From NCBI RefSeq assembly GCF_000949385.2, contig NZ_JYKO02000001.1, positions 4,581,840 to 4,645,839 on the forward strand: a DNA stretch of 64,000 nt, read 5' to 3'. Both the position numbers and the translations under genes were made by a program. Of the stretch, positions 57,491 to 64,000 are shown in pieces (within the stretch, counting starts at the first letter, position 1; each line of letters opens with the position of its first letter). Source of the DNA: Pseudomonas sp. LFM046 (GTDB lineage Bacteria; Pseudomonadota; Gammaproteobacteria; Pseudomonadales; Pseudomonadaceae). The notes under the pieces are model-generated. The model was given only the letters and a program-made list of their open reading frames with translations. It was not told the DNA's origin and ran no database searches.

Positions 57491-58797
57491 GCGGATCGGA
57501 AGAACTGAAGTTCCACTTCGTTGACCTTCGAGGCGACATCTCCGGCCCGGACGAAAACCCCGCCTCAGCAACTGACCACCACAGCCTGTCGATCAACAGG
57601 ACCTCGGTGCACAAGCTGATCGCCACCCGCGAGAGCAGCAATACCGGCGAGCCGCTGCCCGCCACTACGCCATCGCCGCGAGAGGAGTCCGTCGCCAAGG
57701 AACGTATCTCCAGCCTGGCCGACGCGAAGCCCGCTCCGACGGCGCCCGTCGAGGGGGTCGTGGCACCCGCGGTTGCAGAGCTGGCCCGCGAGCAGGAGGG
57801 GGCCCTGGACACACAGCCACAGGCCATCAGGCTGCCGACCGAACCGGCTGAAGCCTCGCCCGAGGCCGCGGTCCGGGCGGAGCCCTGGCAAGGTTCGCGT
57901 GCCTCGATCAATGGCCTGGTCCTGGGCGCAGATTTCAGCCTGCCGTCTCCCGTACACGAAGACACCGAGGCGCCCGACGTCGCTCCCCATGTTCCGGAAG
58001 CTCCCGCCGAAGCAACAGCGGACCGACCGGACGACGCCGCTGCGGTGAACAAAGCCGAGGTACCGCTGGAGCCACAGGACATGCTCGACCTGAACGCCGA
58101 GATCAAGGCGGAAATGCAACCTGCCACCCAGGACGACGAACCCGAGCCGACATTCGAAGCGGCCGTCGAAGAGCGCCCGCAAGAGCAGCCGCTGCACGCC
58201 CCACAGCCAACCCTCACGCCATCCCTCGGCAGCGATACCGACAATGTCCTCAGCGACGTGCAGAGCACCCTCAACTCCCTGGCGGACATGGCCAAGGGGC
58301 TGACCCAGCAGAAGCAGGATGCGGCGCGGCAGCAGGAAAGCCTGGAGCAGCGCAAGGCGCAGCTCCACGAGCGGGAGCGTCAGTTGGCGGATAAGGAAGA
58401 GCAATTGCGGTTGCTGGAGACCCGCCTGGCGCAGGAAGTCGCCACCCTGGAGCTCAATGCCCAGGACAACGCACGCGCCCTGGCCGAACGCAGCGCCGCC
58501 CTCAAGGCCCTGGCGGAAAACGTCGAGGCGCGTGATCGCGCTACAGCCAAGATGGCGGACAACCTGCGTCTGGAGAAACAGCGCTACGACGAATTGGCCG
58601 AGGCGTTGCATCGCCGTCTGGATGCCCTGGACGAGCGCGAGGCTGCGCTGAACAGGAGGGACGACGAACTGGCCGAAAACCTCAAGCAACTGGTCGGCGC
58701 CAAGGACAGGTTCCGCAATCTGGTGCGAACCTTCAACGAAACGGTGCAGTTCAACAACGCCCTCAATGCCATTTCCGGCAAGGCACTGGAAGACTGA
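57487..58797 (+). CDS. Uncharacterised protein with disordered middle and C-terminal coiled coil
   Basis: The 436-residue protein starts with GTG overlapping the previous stop. Residues about 1-80 are polar (ELKFHFVDLRGDISGPDENP), 80-245 are rich in Ala, Pro and Glu and likely disordered, and 255-400 form a long coiled coil with heptad-like repeats (LEQRKAQLHERERQLADKEE, LDALDEREAALNRRDDELAE). No membrane segment is visible. The layout suggests a cytoplasmic scaffold or structural protein. An in-frame ATG at 57286 would overlap the upstream gene extensively and was rejected. Confidence 0.75.
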   Translation: MSGSEELKFHFVDLRGDISGPDENPASATDHHSLSINRTSVHKLIATRESSNTGEPLPATTPSPREESVAKERISSLADAKPAPTAPVEGVVAPAVAELAREQEGALDTQPQAIRLPTEPAEASPEAAVRAEPWQGSRASINGLVLGADFSLPSPVHEDTEAPDVAPHVPEAPAEATADRPDDAAAVNKAEVPLEPQDMLDLNAEIKAEMQPATQDDEPEPTFEAAVEERPQEQPLHAPQPTLTPSLGSDTDNVLSDVQSTLNSLADMAKGLTQQKQDAARQQESLEQRKAQLHERERQLADKEEQLRLLETRLAQEVATLELNAQDNARALAERSAALKALAENVEARDRATAKMADNLRLEKQRYDELAEALHRRLDALDEREAALNRRDDELAENLKQLVGAKDRFRNLVRTFNETVQFNNALNAISGKALED

Positions 58798-58816
58798 CTC
58801 GCCAGCGCATCCATGT

Positions 58817-58839
58817 ATCGCCCCCGAGCCGGGGGCGAT
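58817..58839 (+). terminator. Terminator after the coiled-coil gene
   Basis: Perfect 9-bp arms ATCGCCCCC (58817-58825) and GGGGGCGAT (58831-58839), 5-base loop, followed by GTCGTTTC. Twenty bases after the stop at 58797. Confidence 0.7.
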
Positions 58840-58931
58840 GTCGTTTCAAGGGATCGATCAGCCAGCATGGCCTGGCGCACTGCGTCTTCTATAGTGGGTC
58901 CTGCCTGCTTCTCCCCTTTCCAGAGGTACCC

Positions 58932-59330
58932 ATGAAAGCCCTGCCCCTGATCCTCGCCAGCAGCCTGCTGGCTGCCTGCGCCGGCCAGCAGGCCAGCGAA
59001 ACCCGCTATCTGGAAGGCGAAGTCTTCTACTTGCAGCGCATCGCCCTGCCGCCGAGCGCCATCCTCAGCGTCAGCCTGCAGGATGTCTCCCTGGCCGATG
59101 CCCCTGCCATCGAGCTTGCCCGCCAGCAAGGGCAGGTACAGGGCCAGGTGCCCCTGGCGTTCCGCCTCGACTACGCCCCCACCAAGATCCAGGCCAACCA
59201 CCGCTATGCGGTCAGCGCTCGGATCGAGCTGGATGGCAAGCTGATGTTCGTCAGTACCGAGCAGCACTCGGTTAGACTCGACGGTACCGACCCGCAGCCA
59301 TTGCGCATAAAGGTCGACCCGATCCGTTGA
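58932..59330 (+). CDS. YbaY-family lipoprotein
   Basis: A 132-residue predicted lipoprotein with signal peptide MKALPLILASSLLAAC; the lipobox LLAAC gives lipid-modified Cys16. The mature part is a small beta domain of the YbaY type (LEGEVFYLQRIALPPSAILS, SLADAP, YAVSARIELDGKLMFVS). Residue after Cys is Ala, consistent with outer-membrane sorting by Lol. Function of the family is not established. A GAGGTACCC site precedes the ATG. Confidence 0.85.
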   Translation: MKALPLILASSLLAACAGQQASETRYLEGEVFYLQRIALPPSAILSVSLQDVSLADAPAIELARQQGQVQGQVPLAFRLDYAPTKIQANHRYAVSARIELDGKLMFVSTEQHSVRLDGTDPQPLRIKVDPIR

Positions 59331-59405
59331 AAGCTGATCACGATCCGCCGCGCGCGGAACCGCGAACAGACGCTCTGTCCCACCAACAGCCACAAGGATG
59401 CTGTC

Positions 59406-60083
59406 ATGATCAGAATTACCGCTCTTTGCGCCGGGCTTGCCCTGTCCGCCAGCGCCTTTGCCCTGTCCCTCGCCGACCTCAGCCAGCAGGATGCCAGCGG
59501 CGGCCTGAAGGACGCCCTGACCCAGGGCGCCAAGGTGGCCGTGCAGCAATTGGGCAAGCCTGGCGGCTTTTCGAACAACCCCGAAGTGCGCATCGAACTG
59601 CCGGGCAACCTCGGCAAGGCCGCCAAGACCATGAAGATGATGGGCATGGGCGCCCAGGTGGAACAGCTGGAAGCCAGCATGAACAAAGCTGCCGAGGCCG
59701 CCGTACCGGAAGCCCAGGCGCTGCTGGTGGATGCGGTGAAGAAGATGACCGTACAGGACGCCAAGAGCATCCTCGGTGGCCCGGACGATGCCGCCACCCA
59801 GTATCTGAACAAGACCAGCCGCGATCAGTTGCGCGCCAAGTTCCTGCCCATCGTCAAGCAGGCCACCGACAAGGTCGGTCTGGCCCAGCAATACAACAGC
59901 TTCGCCGGCCAGGCCGCGAGCTTCGGCGTGCTGGACGCCAAGAGCGCCAATGTCGAGAACTACGTGACCGAAGAAGCGCTGGATGGGCTGTTCAAGATGA
60001 TCGCCGAGCAGGAGGCCAGCATCCGTCAGAACCCGGCGGGCGCGGCCACCAGCCTGGCGAAGAAGGTATTCGGGGCGCTTTGA
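59406..60083 (+). CDS. DUF4197 domain protein, exported
   Basis: A 225-residue protein with a signal peptide (MIRITALCAGLALSASAFA, cleavage about residue 19) and a single alpha-helical DUF4197 domain (LSQQDASGGLKDALTQGA, DAKSILGGPDDAATQYL, YVTEEALDGLFKMIAEQEA). Function of this domain is unknown. It starts 75 bases after the YbaY-like lipoprotein gene on the same strand with an AAGGA site, so both may be co-transcribed. Ended by a strong terminator. Confidence 0.9.
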   Translation: MIRITALCAGLALSASAFALSLADLSQQDASGGLKDALTQGAKVAVQQLGKPGGFSNNPEVRIELPGNLGKAAKTMKMMGMGAQVEQLEASMNKAAEAAVPEAQALLVDAVKKMTVQDAKSILGGPDDAATQYLNKTSRDQLRAKFLPIVKQATDKVGLAQQYNSFAGQAASFGVLDAKSANVENYVTEEALDGLFKMIAEQEASIRQNPAGAATSLAKKVFGAL

Positions 60084-60101
60084 CAATTTGCCCGATAAAC
60101 G

Positions 60102-60130
60102 AAAAGCCCGGTTTGATGCCGGGCTTTTTT
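60102..60130 (+). terminator. Strong intrinsic terminator after the DUF4197 gene
   Basis: Perfect 10-bp arms AAAAGCCCGG (60102-60111) and CCGGGCTTTT (60119-60128) with a 7-base loop and a T6 tail. Confidence 0.92.
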
Positions 60131-60174
60131 GTAGGAATTCGGTGCAGCCTCTGCCTCGGCACAAGCCCCGTGGG

Positions 60175-60209
60175 GGCGAATTCATTCGCCAAGCAGAACG
60201 CAGTTCTGC
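60175..60209. repeat. REP-like double palindrome
   Basis: GGCGAAT (60175-60181) TC ATTCGCC (60184-60190) directly followed by GCAGAAC (60193-60199) GCA GTTCTGC (60203-60209). The first, in the context GTGGGGGCGAATTCATTCGCC-like, matches the REP element type very common in fluorescent Pseudomonas. A third dyad AGGTTGG (60213-60219)/CCAACCT (60241-60247) runs into the last codons of the Rieske oxygenase gene. Confidence 0.7.
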
Positions 60210-60236
60210 CATAGGTTGGAGTCAAGGAACACCGCC

Positions 60237-61421
60237 TCACCCAACCTGGGGCGTACTCTTCGGCTTCATCACCTCCACCCGCGCGTCCCCCAGCGCCTCA
60301 TCAAGCCCCTGGTGGAACCATCTCAGCGCCTGCTCGAAACGTCCGTGCCACAGCTGCCCGGCCGCACCGGCCTGGATTCCTTTCTGCACCCTCGCAGCCA
60401 AGGCGAAGTCCTCCTCCAGCGCCGAATAGAGAATGGCGTTGTTCTTCTGGAAGTAACGCAGCGCCTTCTCCGTGGCCGGCTCCTCCGGCAGCAGCGTATG
60501 GCCCAATACCCGCGTCGCCTGCGGGCCATCAGGGAATACGGTGGAGAAGGCGATATGGTCCGGCTCCACCAGCACCAGGGTATTGGGCCAGAGGAAATAC
60601 AGCAGGTTGCCGTGACGACGCAGGTCCCAGTCCCGCTCGGGCTGGTCGAGGATCTCCCGCAGATTCCGCTTCACGTAGTAGTTGCGAATATGCCGGCCAA
60701 AGCGATCGAACAGCCCCAGGTTGGGCCAGAACAGGTGATCGATGGTGGCCTGATGCGCCTTGGCAACGTGGTAGTTCTCCAGGAAGGTGTCGATGGTCAG
60801 CTTCCAGTTCACCGGGCGGCGGATGTCCTGCGGATCGAACAGCACATGACTGTCCAGGGCGAAGCTGTCGAAGTCGGCGAGAATCTGCTCGCCAAAGAAG
60901 GTATCCAGATCCAGCGCCGGCCCCTCCGAATGGCGCGCCCAGACGGCGCCGAAGCGTTCGGCCACTGGCACTTCGGTGAGGTTGAGGCAGGCCCGGTCAA
61001 TGCCCTCGAAGCCATAGCCGTGGGGGATTCCCCTCAACTGGCCATCAGGGTTGTAGGCCCAGGCGTGGTACGGGCAGACGAATACCCGGTTGCGCCCGGC
61101 GACTTCACCCACCAGTTGGGTGCCCCGGTGTTTGCAGACGTTGAGGAATCCCCGGAGTCGCCCCTGTTCATCGCGGGTCAGCAGCAGCGGTGCCAGCAGG
61201 TCACGGGTGATGAAGTGGCCGGGGGCGATCTCGCTGGAGCGAGCCACCAGCAGGGGTTCACAACGCAGCACTTCGTCCCGCTCACGACGGTAGCGTTCCT
61301 CGTTGAGATAGACGTCTACCGGCAGCGCCGAAGGCGCCTCCACGCAATCGGAAACGCCCTGCTCCACCAAAGCCAGGGTTCGCTTGAGCAACTCCACCTG
61401 CGTCACGTGCTGCATGGGCAC
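60237..61421 (-). CDS. Rieske [2Fe-2S] ring-hydroxylating-type oxygenase, alpha subunit
   Basis: The 394-residue protein has a Rieske domain (about 55-165) with ligands Cys96-X-His98 (NVCKHRG) and Cys116-X2-His119 (CPYHAW), then a catalytic domain with the mononuclear iron ligands His218 and His223 (ENYHVAKAH) and probably Asp338 (LEEDFALAARVQ). The NWKLTIDTFLENYH pattern is seen in aromatic dioxygenases, and in demethylases acting on quaternary amines. No reductase or ferredoxin gene is adjacent, so the electron donor is elsewhere. Substrate cannot be read. The last codons form part of a palindrome. Confidence 0.9.
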   Translation of the reverse strand: MPMQHVTQVELLKRTLALVEQGVSDCVEAPSALPVDVYLNEERYRRERDEVLRCEPLLVARSSEIAPGHFITRDLLAPLLLTRDEQGRLRGFLNVCKHRGTQLVGEVAGRNRVFVCPYHAWAYNPDGQLRGIPHGYGFEGIDRACLNLTEVPVAERFGAVWARHSEGPALDLDTFFGEQILADFDSFALDSHVLFDPQDIRRPVNWKLTIDTFLENYHVAKAHQATIDHLFWPNLGLFDRFGRHIRNYYVKRNLREILDQPERDWDLRRHGNLLYFLWPNTLVLVEPDHIAFSTVFPDGPQATRVLGHTLLPEEPATEKALRYFQKNNAILYSALEEDFALAARVQKGIQAGAAGQLWHGRFEQALRWFHQGLDEALGDARVEVMKPKSTPQVG

Positions 61422-61540
61422 CTCGTCCTGTTCGGGTTGGCGGTGACAAGCCCGGCCAGTCTCTGCCTGGACATCGGCGACGCCAAGGGTGAGGGACGAA
61501 GAGGCCTAGTGATTGGCGGAAACAGCCGAGCGCCCATGAA

Positions 61541-61562
61541 AAAGGCCCCCGAAGGGGCCTTT
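61541..61562 (-). terminator. Terminator of the RND pump gene
   Basis: Perfect 9-bp arms AAAGGCCCC (61541-61549) and GGGGCCTTT (61554-61562), loop CGAA. On the minus strand it is followed by a T run (five T in all), just past the RND stop at 61567. The Rieske gene downstream therefore probably has its own promoter. Confidence 0.88.
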
Positions 61563-61566
61563 GTCG

Positions 61567-64000
61567 TCAATGGCTCGGCTGGGCGTCTGGCGCCAGGACC
61601 GGACGGCTTTCCTTGGCCTCCGCCGGTTTGACCCGGAACCAGGCTGCATAGAGCGCCGGCAGGAACAACAGCGTCAGGGCGGTGGCGACGATCAGGCCAC
61701 CCATGATGGCCACCGCCATGGGGCCGAAGAACACACTGCGGGACAGCGGGATCATCGCCAGCACGGCTGCCAGGGCAGTCAGCACGATGGGCCGGAAACG
61801 CCGCACCGTGGCCTCGACAATGGCGTTCCAGCGGTCCATGCCATGGGCGATGTCCTGTTCGATCTGGTCCACGAGGATCACCGAGTTGCGCATGATCATC
61901 CCCGCCAGGGCGATGGTGCCGAGCATGGCGACAAAGCCGAACGGCTGGCGGAATACCAGGAGGAATAGCGTCACGCCAATCAGCCCCAGAGGTGCAGTGA
62001 GGAACACCATGGCCGAGCGCGAGAAGCTCTTCAGCTGCAGCATCAGCAGGGTCAGCACCACCACGACGAAGAGCGGCATGCCGGCGTTCACCGACTTCTG
62101 TCCGCGGGACGAATCCTCCACCGTGCCCCCCACTTCCAACAGGTAGCCATCCGGCAATTCGGCGCGGACCGGGTCCAGGGTCGGCAGGATTTCCTTCACC
62201 AGGCTGGCCGGCAGTGACTTGTCGTAGATGTCGGCGCGCACGGTGACGGTGGGCAGGCGGTTGCGGTGCCAGATGATGCCTTCCTCGAAGCCGTACTCCA
62301 GCGTGGCGATCTGCGACAGCGGGACGCTGCGACCGTTGTCCGTGGGCACCGCCAGGCTCGGCAGCAGGGCCAGCTCCTGACGCTCGCGCACGGTACCGCG
62401 CAGGAGAATCTCGATCAGCTCGTTGTCCTCACGGTACTGGCTCACCGGCGACCCCGTCAGGGCGCTCTGCAGGAAGCGCGACAAGTCGGCAGTGCTCACG
62501 CCCATGGCGCGGGCTCGGTCCTGGTCGATGTTCAGCCGCACTACCTTGCTCGGTTCCTCCCAGTCCAGGTGCACGTTCACCACGTGGGGGTTCTCGCGCA
62601 CCTTGTCGGCCACCTTGCGAGCCAGGGCGCGGACTTCGTCGATGTGCTCGCCGGAGACGCGGAACTGCACCGGGTAGCCCACTGGCGGGCCGTTCTCCAG
62701 ACGCGAGATGCGGCTGCGCAGGGTGGGGAATTCGTCGTTCAACGTCTGGATCAGCCAGGTGCGGATCTCCTCCCGCTCCTCGATGGATTTCGCCTGGACC
62801 ACGAACTGGGCAAAGCTGGCCGCCGGCAGTTGCTGGTCCAGGGGCAGGTAGAAGCGCGGCGAGCCAGTACCGACGTAGGCCACGTAGTTATCCACACCCG
62901 GTTGTTCCCGCAGAAGCTGCTCCAGGCGCTTCACTTCGGCCTCGGTATTGGCCAGGGAGGAGCCTTCGCCGAGCTTGAGATCCACCATCAGTTCCAGGCG
63001 CCCGGACGGCGGGAAGAATTGTTGTGGAACCAGGCGGAACAGGCCGATGGACGCAATGAAGGCGACCAGGGTCAGCAGGATCACCGTCTTGCGCCGCCGC
63101 ACGCACCACTCCACCACGCGGCGGAAGCGCTGATAGAAAGGCGTGGAGTAAGGATCGTGGCCCTTGGTGCTACCGCCATGCTTCTTCGCGTGGAGCTTGG
63201 CCAGGTCCGGCAACAGGCGGTCGCCCAGGTAGGGAACGAACACCACCGCGGCGATCCAGGACACCAGCAGGGCGATGGCCACCACCTGGAAGATCGAGCG
63301 GGTGTATTCACCGGTACCGGATTGAGCGGTGGCGATGGGCAGGAAGCCGGCGGCGGTGATCAGGGTGCCGGTGAGCATGGGGAACGCCGTGCTGGTCCAG
63401 GCGTAGCTGGCGGCCTTGAGACGGTCGTAACCCTGCTCCATCTTGATGGCCATCATCTCCACCGCGATGATCGCGTCGTCCACCAACAGGCCCAGCGCGA
63501 GCACCAGGGCGCCGAGTGAAATCTTGTGCAAGCCGATGCCGAGGTAGTACATCACGGCAAAGGTCATGGCCAGCACCAGCGGGATGGACAGGGCCACCAC
63601 CAGGCCTGTGCGCAGACCGAGGGAGAAGAAGCTCACCAGCAGCACAATCACCAGCGCTTCGGTGAGCACGCGGACGAACTCCCCTACCCCGGCTTTCACG
63701 GCTGCGGGCTGGTCGGACACCTTGCGCAGCTGCATGCCGGCCGGAAGGTTCTGCTGCAGGCGGGCGAACTCGGTTTCCAGTGCCTGTCCAAGCACCAGGA
63801 TGTCGCCGCCGGGCTTCATGGAAACGGCGAGGCCGATGGCGTTCTCGCCCATGAAGCGCATGCGCGGCGCCGGCGGGTCGTTGAAGCCACGGCGCACGTC
63901 CGCCACGTCGCCGATGCGGAATGTGCGATCCCCCACACGGATGGGGAAGTCGCGGATTTCCTTCACCGAGTCGAAACGGCCGGACACCCGCAACTGCACG
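61567..64000 (-). CDS. RND efflux transporter permease, C-terminal part (5' end outside window)
   Basis: Inner-membrane drug/proton antiporter of the AcrB-like RND superfamily. About 810 C-terminal residues are present of a usual 1000-1050; the frame is open through the right edge, so the gene is cut by the window, not broken. Visible are the proton-relay Asp pair in LGLLVDDAIIAVEMM, the second porter domain (about residues 330-620 of the fragment; NGRSVPLSQIATLEYGFEEG) and the last membrane segments (LVFRQPFGFVAMLGTIALAGM, LALTLLFLPALYAAWF). Synteny with PA3676 suggests a MexK-like pump, but the membrane fusion protein would lie beyond 64000. Confidence 0.9.
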   Translation of the reverse strand, partial: VQLRVSGRFDSVKEIRDFPIRVGDRTFRIGDVADVRRGFNDPPAPRMRFMGENAIGLAVSMKPGGDILVLGQALETEFARLQQNLPAGMQLRKVSDQPAAVKAGVGEFVRVLTEALVIVLLVSFFSLGLRTGLVVALSIPLVLAMTFAVMYYLGIGLHKISLGALVLALGLLVDDAIIAVEMMAIKMEQGYDRLKAASYAWTSTAFPMLTGTLITAAGFLPIATAQSGTGEYTRSIFQVVAIALLVSWIAAVVFVPYLGDRLLPDLAKLHAKKHGGSTKGHDPYSTPFYQRFRRVVEWCVRRRKTVILLTLVAFIASIGLFRLVPQQFFPPSGRLELMVDLKLGEGSSLANTEAEVKRLEQLLREQPGVDNYVAYVGTGSPRFYLPLDQQLPAASFAQFVVQAKSIEEREEIRTWLIQTLNDEFPTLRSRISRLENGPPVGYPVQFRVSGEHIDEVRALARKVADKVRENPHVVNVHLDWEEPSKVVRLNIDQDRARAMGVSTADLSRFLQSALTGSPVSQYREDNELIEILLRGTVRERQELALLPSLAVPTDNGRSVPLSQIATLEYGFEEGIIWHRNRLPTVTVRADIYDKSLPASLVKEILPTLDPVRAELPDGYLLEVGGTVEDSSRGQKSVNAGMPLFVVVVLTLLMLQLKSFSRSAMVFLTAPLGLIGVTLFLLVFRQPFGFVAMLGTIALAGMIMRNSVILVDQIEQDIAHGMDRWNAIVEATVRRFRPIVLTALAAVLAMIPLSRSVFFGPMAVAIMGGLIVATALTLLFLPALYAAWFRVKPAEAKESRPVLAPDAQPSH

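Noticed and set aside
61567-64000. RND gene as a truncated pseudogene
   Set aside because: The frame stays open to the window edge; the missing N-terminus is explained by the cut, not by mutation.

Overview
The window is a high-GC, almost fully coding stretch of a Pseudomonas chromosome, close to P. aeruginosa in gene content and order. Evidence for this is the order ispF-fghA-adhC-lysR-ispD-ftsB-eno-kdsA-pyrG-tilS-accA-dnaE, the complete rpsB-to-rnhB envelope operon, and glnD-dapC-dapD. These gene runs match the PA3624-PA3676 region of P. aeruginosa PAO1 as I remember it; I could not run an alignment. I see no rRNA, tRNA, CRISPR array, insertion sequence or prophage. This is core genome.

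Region 1 (1-13.7 kb) is mostly on the minus strand. It holds pcm, surE, truD and ispF; the formaldehyde detoxification pair adhC-fghA with a divergent LysR regulator; ispD and ftsB; then eno, kdsA, pyrG, tilS and accA. Region 2 (13.8-33.5 kb, minus) holds dnaE, an alanine/glycine:sodium symporter, and the long operon rpsB-tsf-pyrH-frr-uppS-cdsA-dxr-rseP-bamA-skp-lpxD-fabZ-lpxA-lpxB-rnhB. That operon links translation, UMP supply, isoprenoid and phospholipid precursors, outer-membrane protein assembly and lipid A synthesis.

Region 3 (33.8-49.2 kb, mostly plus) holds map, glnD, dapC, a small ArsC/Spx-like protein, dapD, the sulfur-transfer pair csdA-csdE, tcdA (minus), a YqhD-like alcohol dehydrogenase, an NdvB-like GH17/GT2 glucan synthase, dapE, rlmA and a small conserved protein. 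The succinylase-branch lysine genes dapC, dapD and dapE therefore lie within about 11 kb. Region 4 (49.3-64 kb) holds a cold-shock protein gene, a four-gene gliding-type (GldG) ABC system of unknown substrate, plsB, a pair of uncharacterised genes (one long coiled coil), a YbaY-like lipoprotein, a DUF4197 protein, an orphan Rieske oxygenase, and the C-terminal part of an RND efflux pump that runs off the right edge.

The least explained signals are non-coding. They include palindromes that sit directly against start codons lacking a Shine-Dalgarno sequence (ispF, dapC, csdA), structured leaders ahead of rpsB, ndvB, csp and the ABC operon, two operator-like palindromes, and REP-like elements. 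The uncharacterised protein systems are the GldG-type ABC transporter and the 57.2-58.8 kb pair. I found no clear evidence of a wholly new system.
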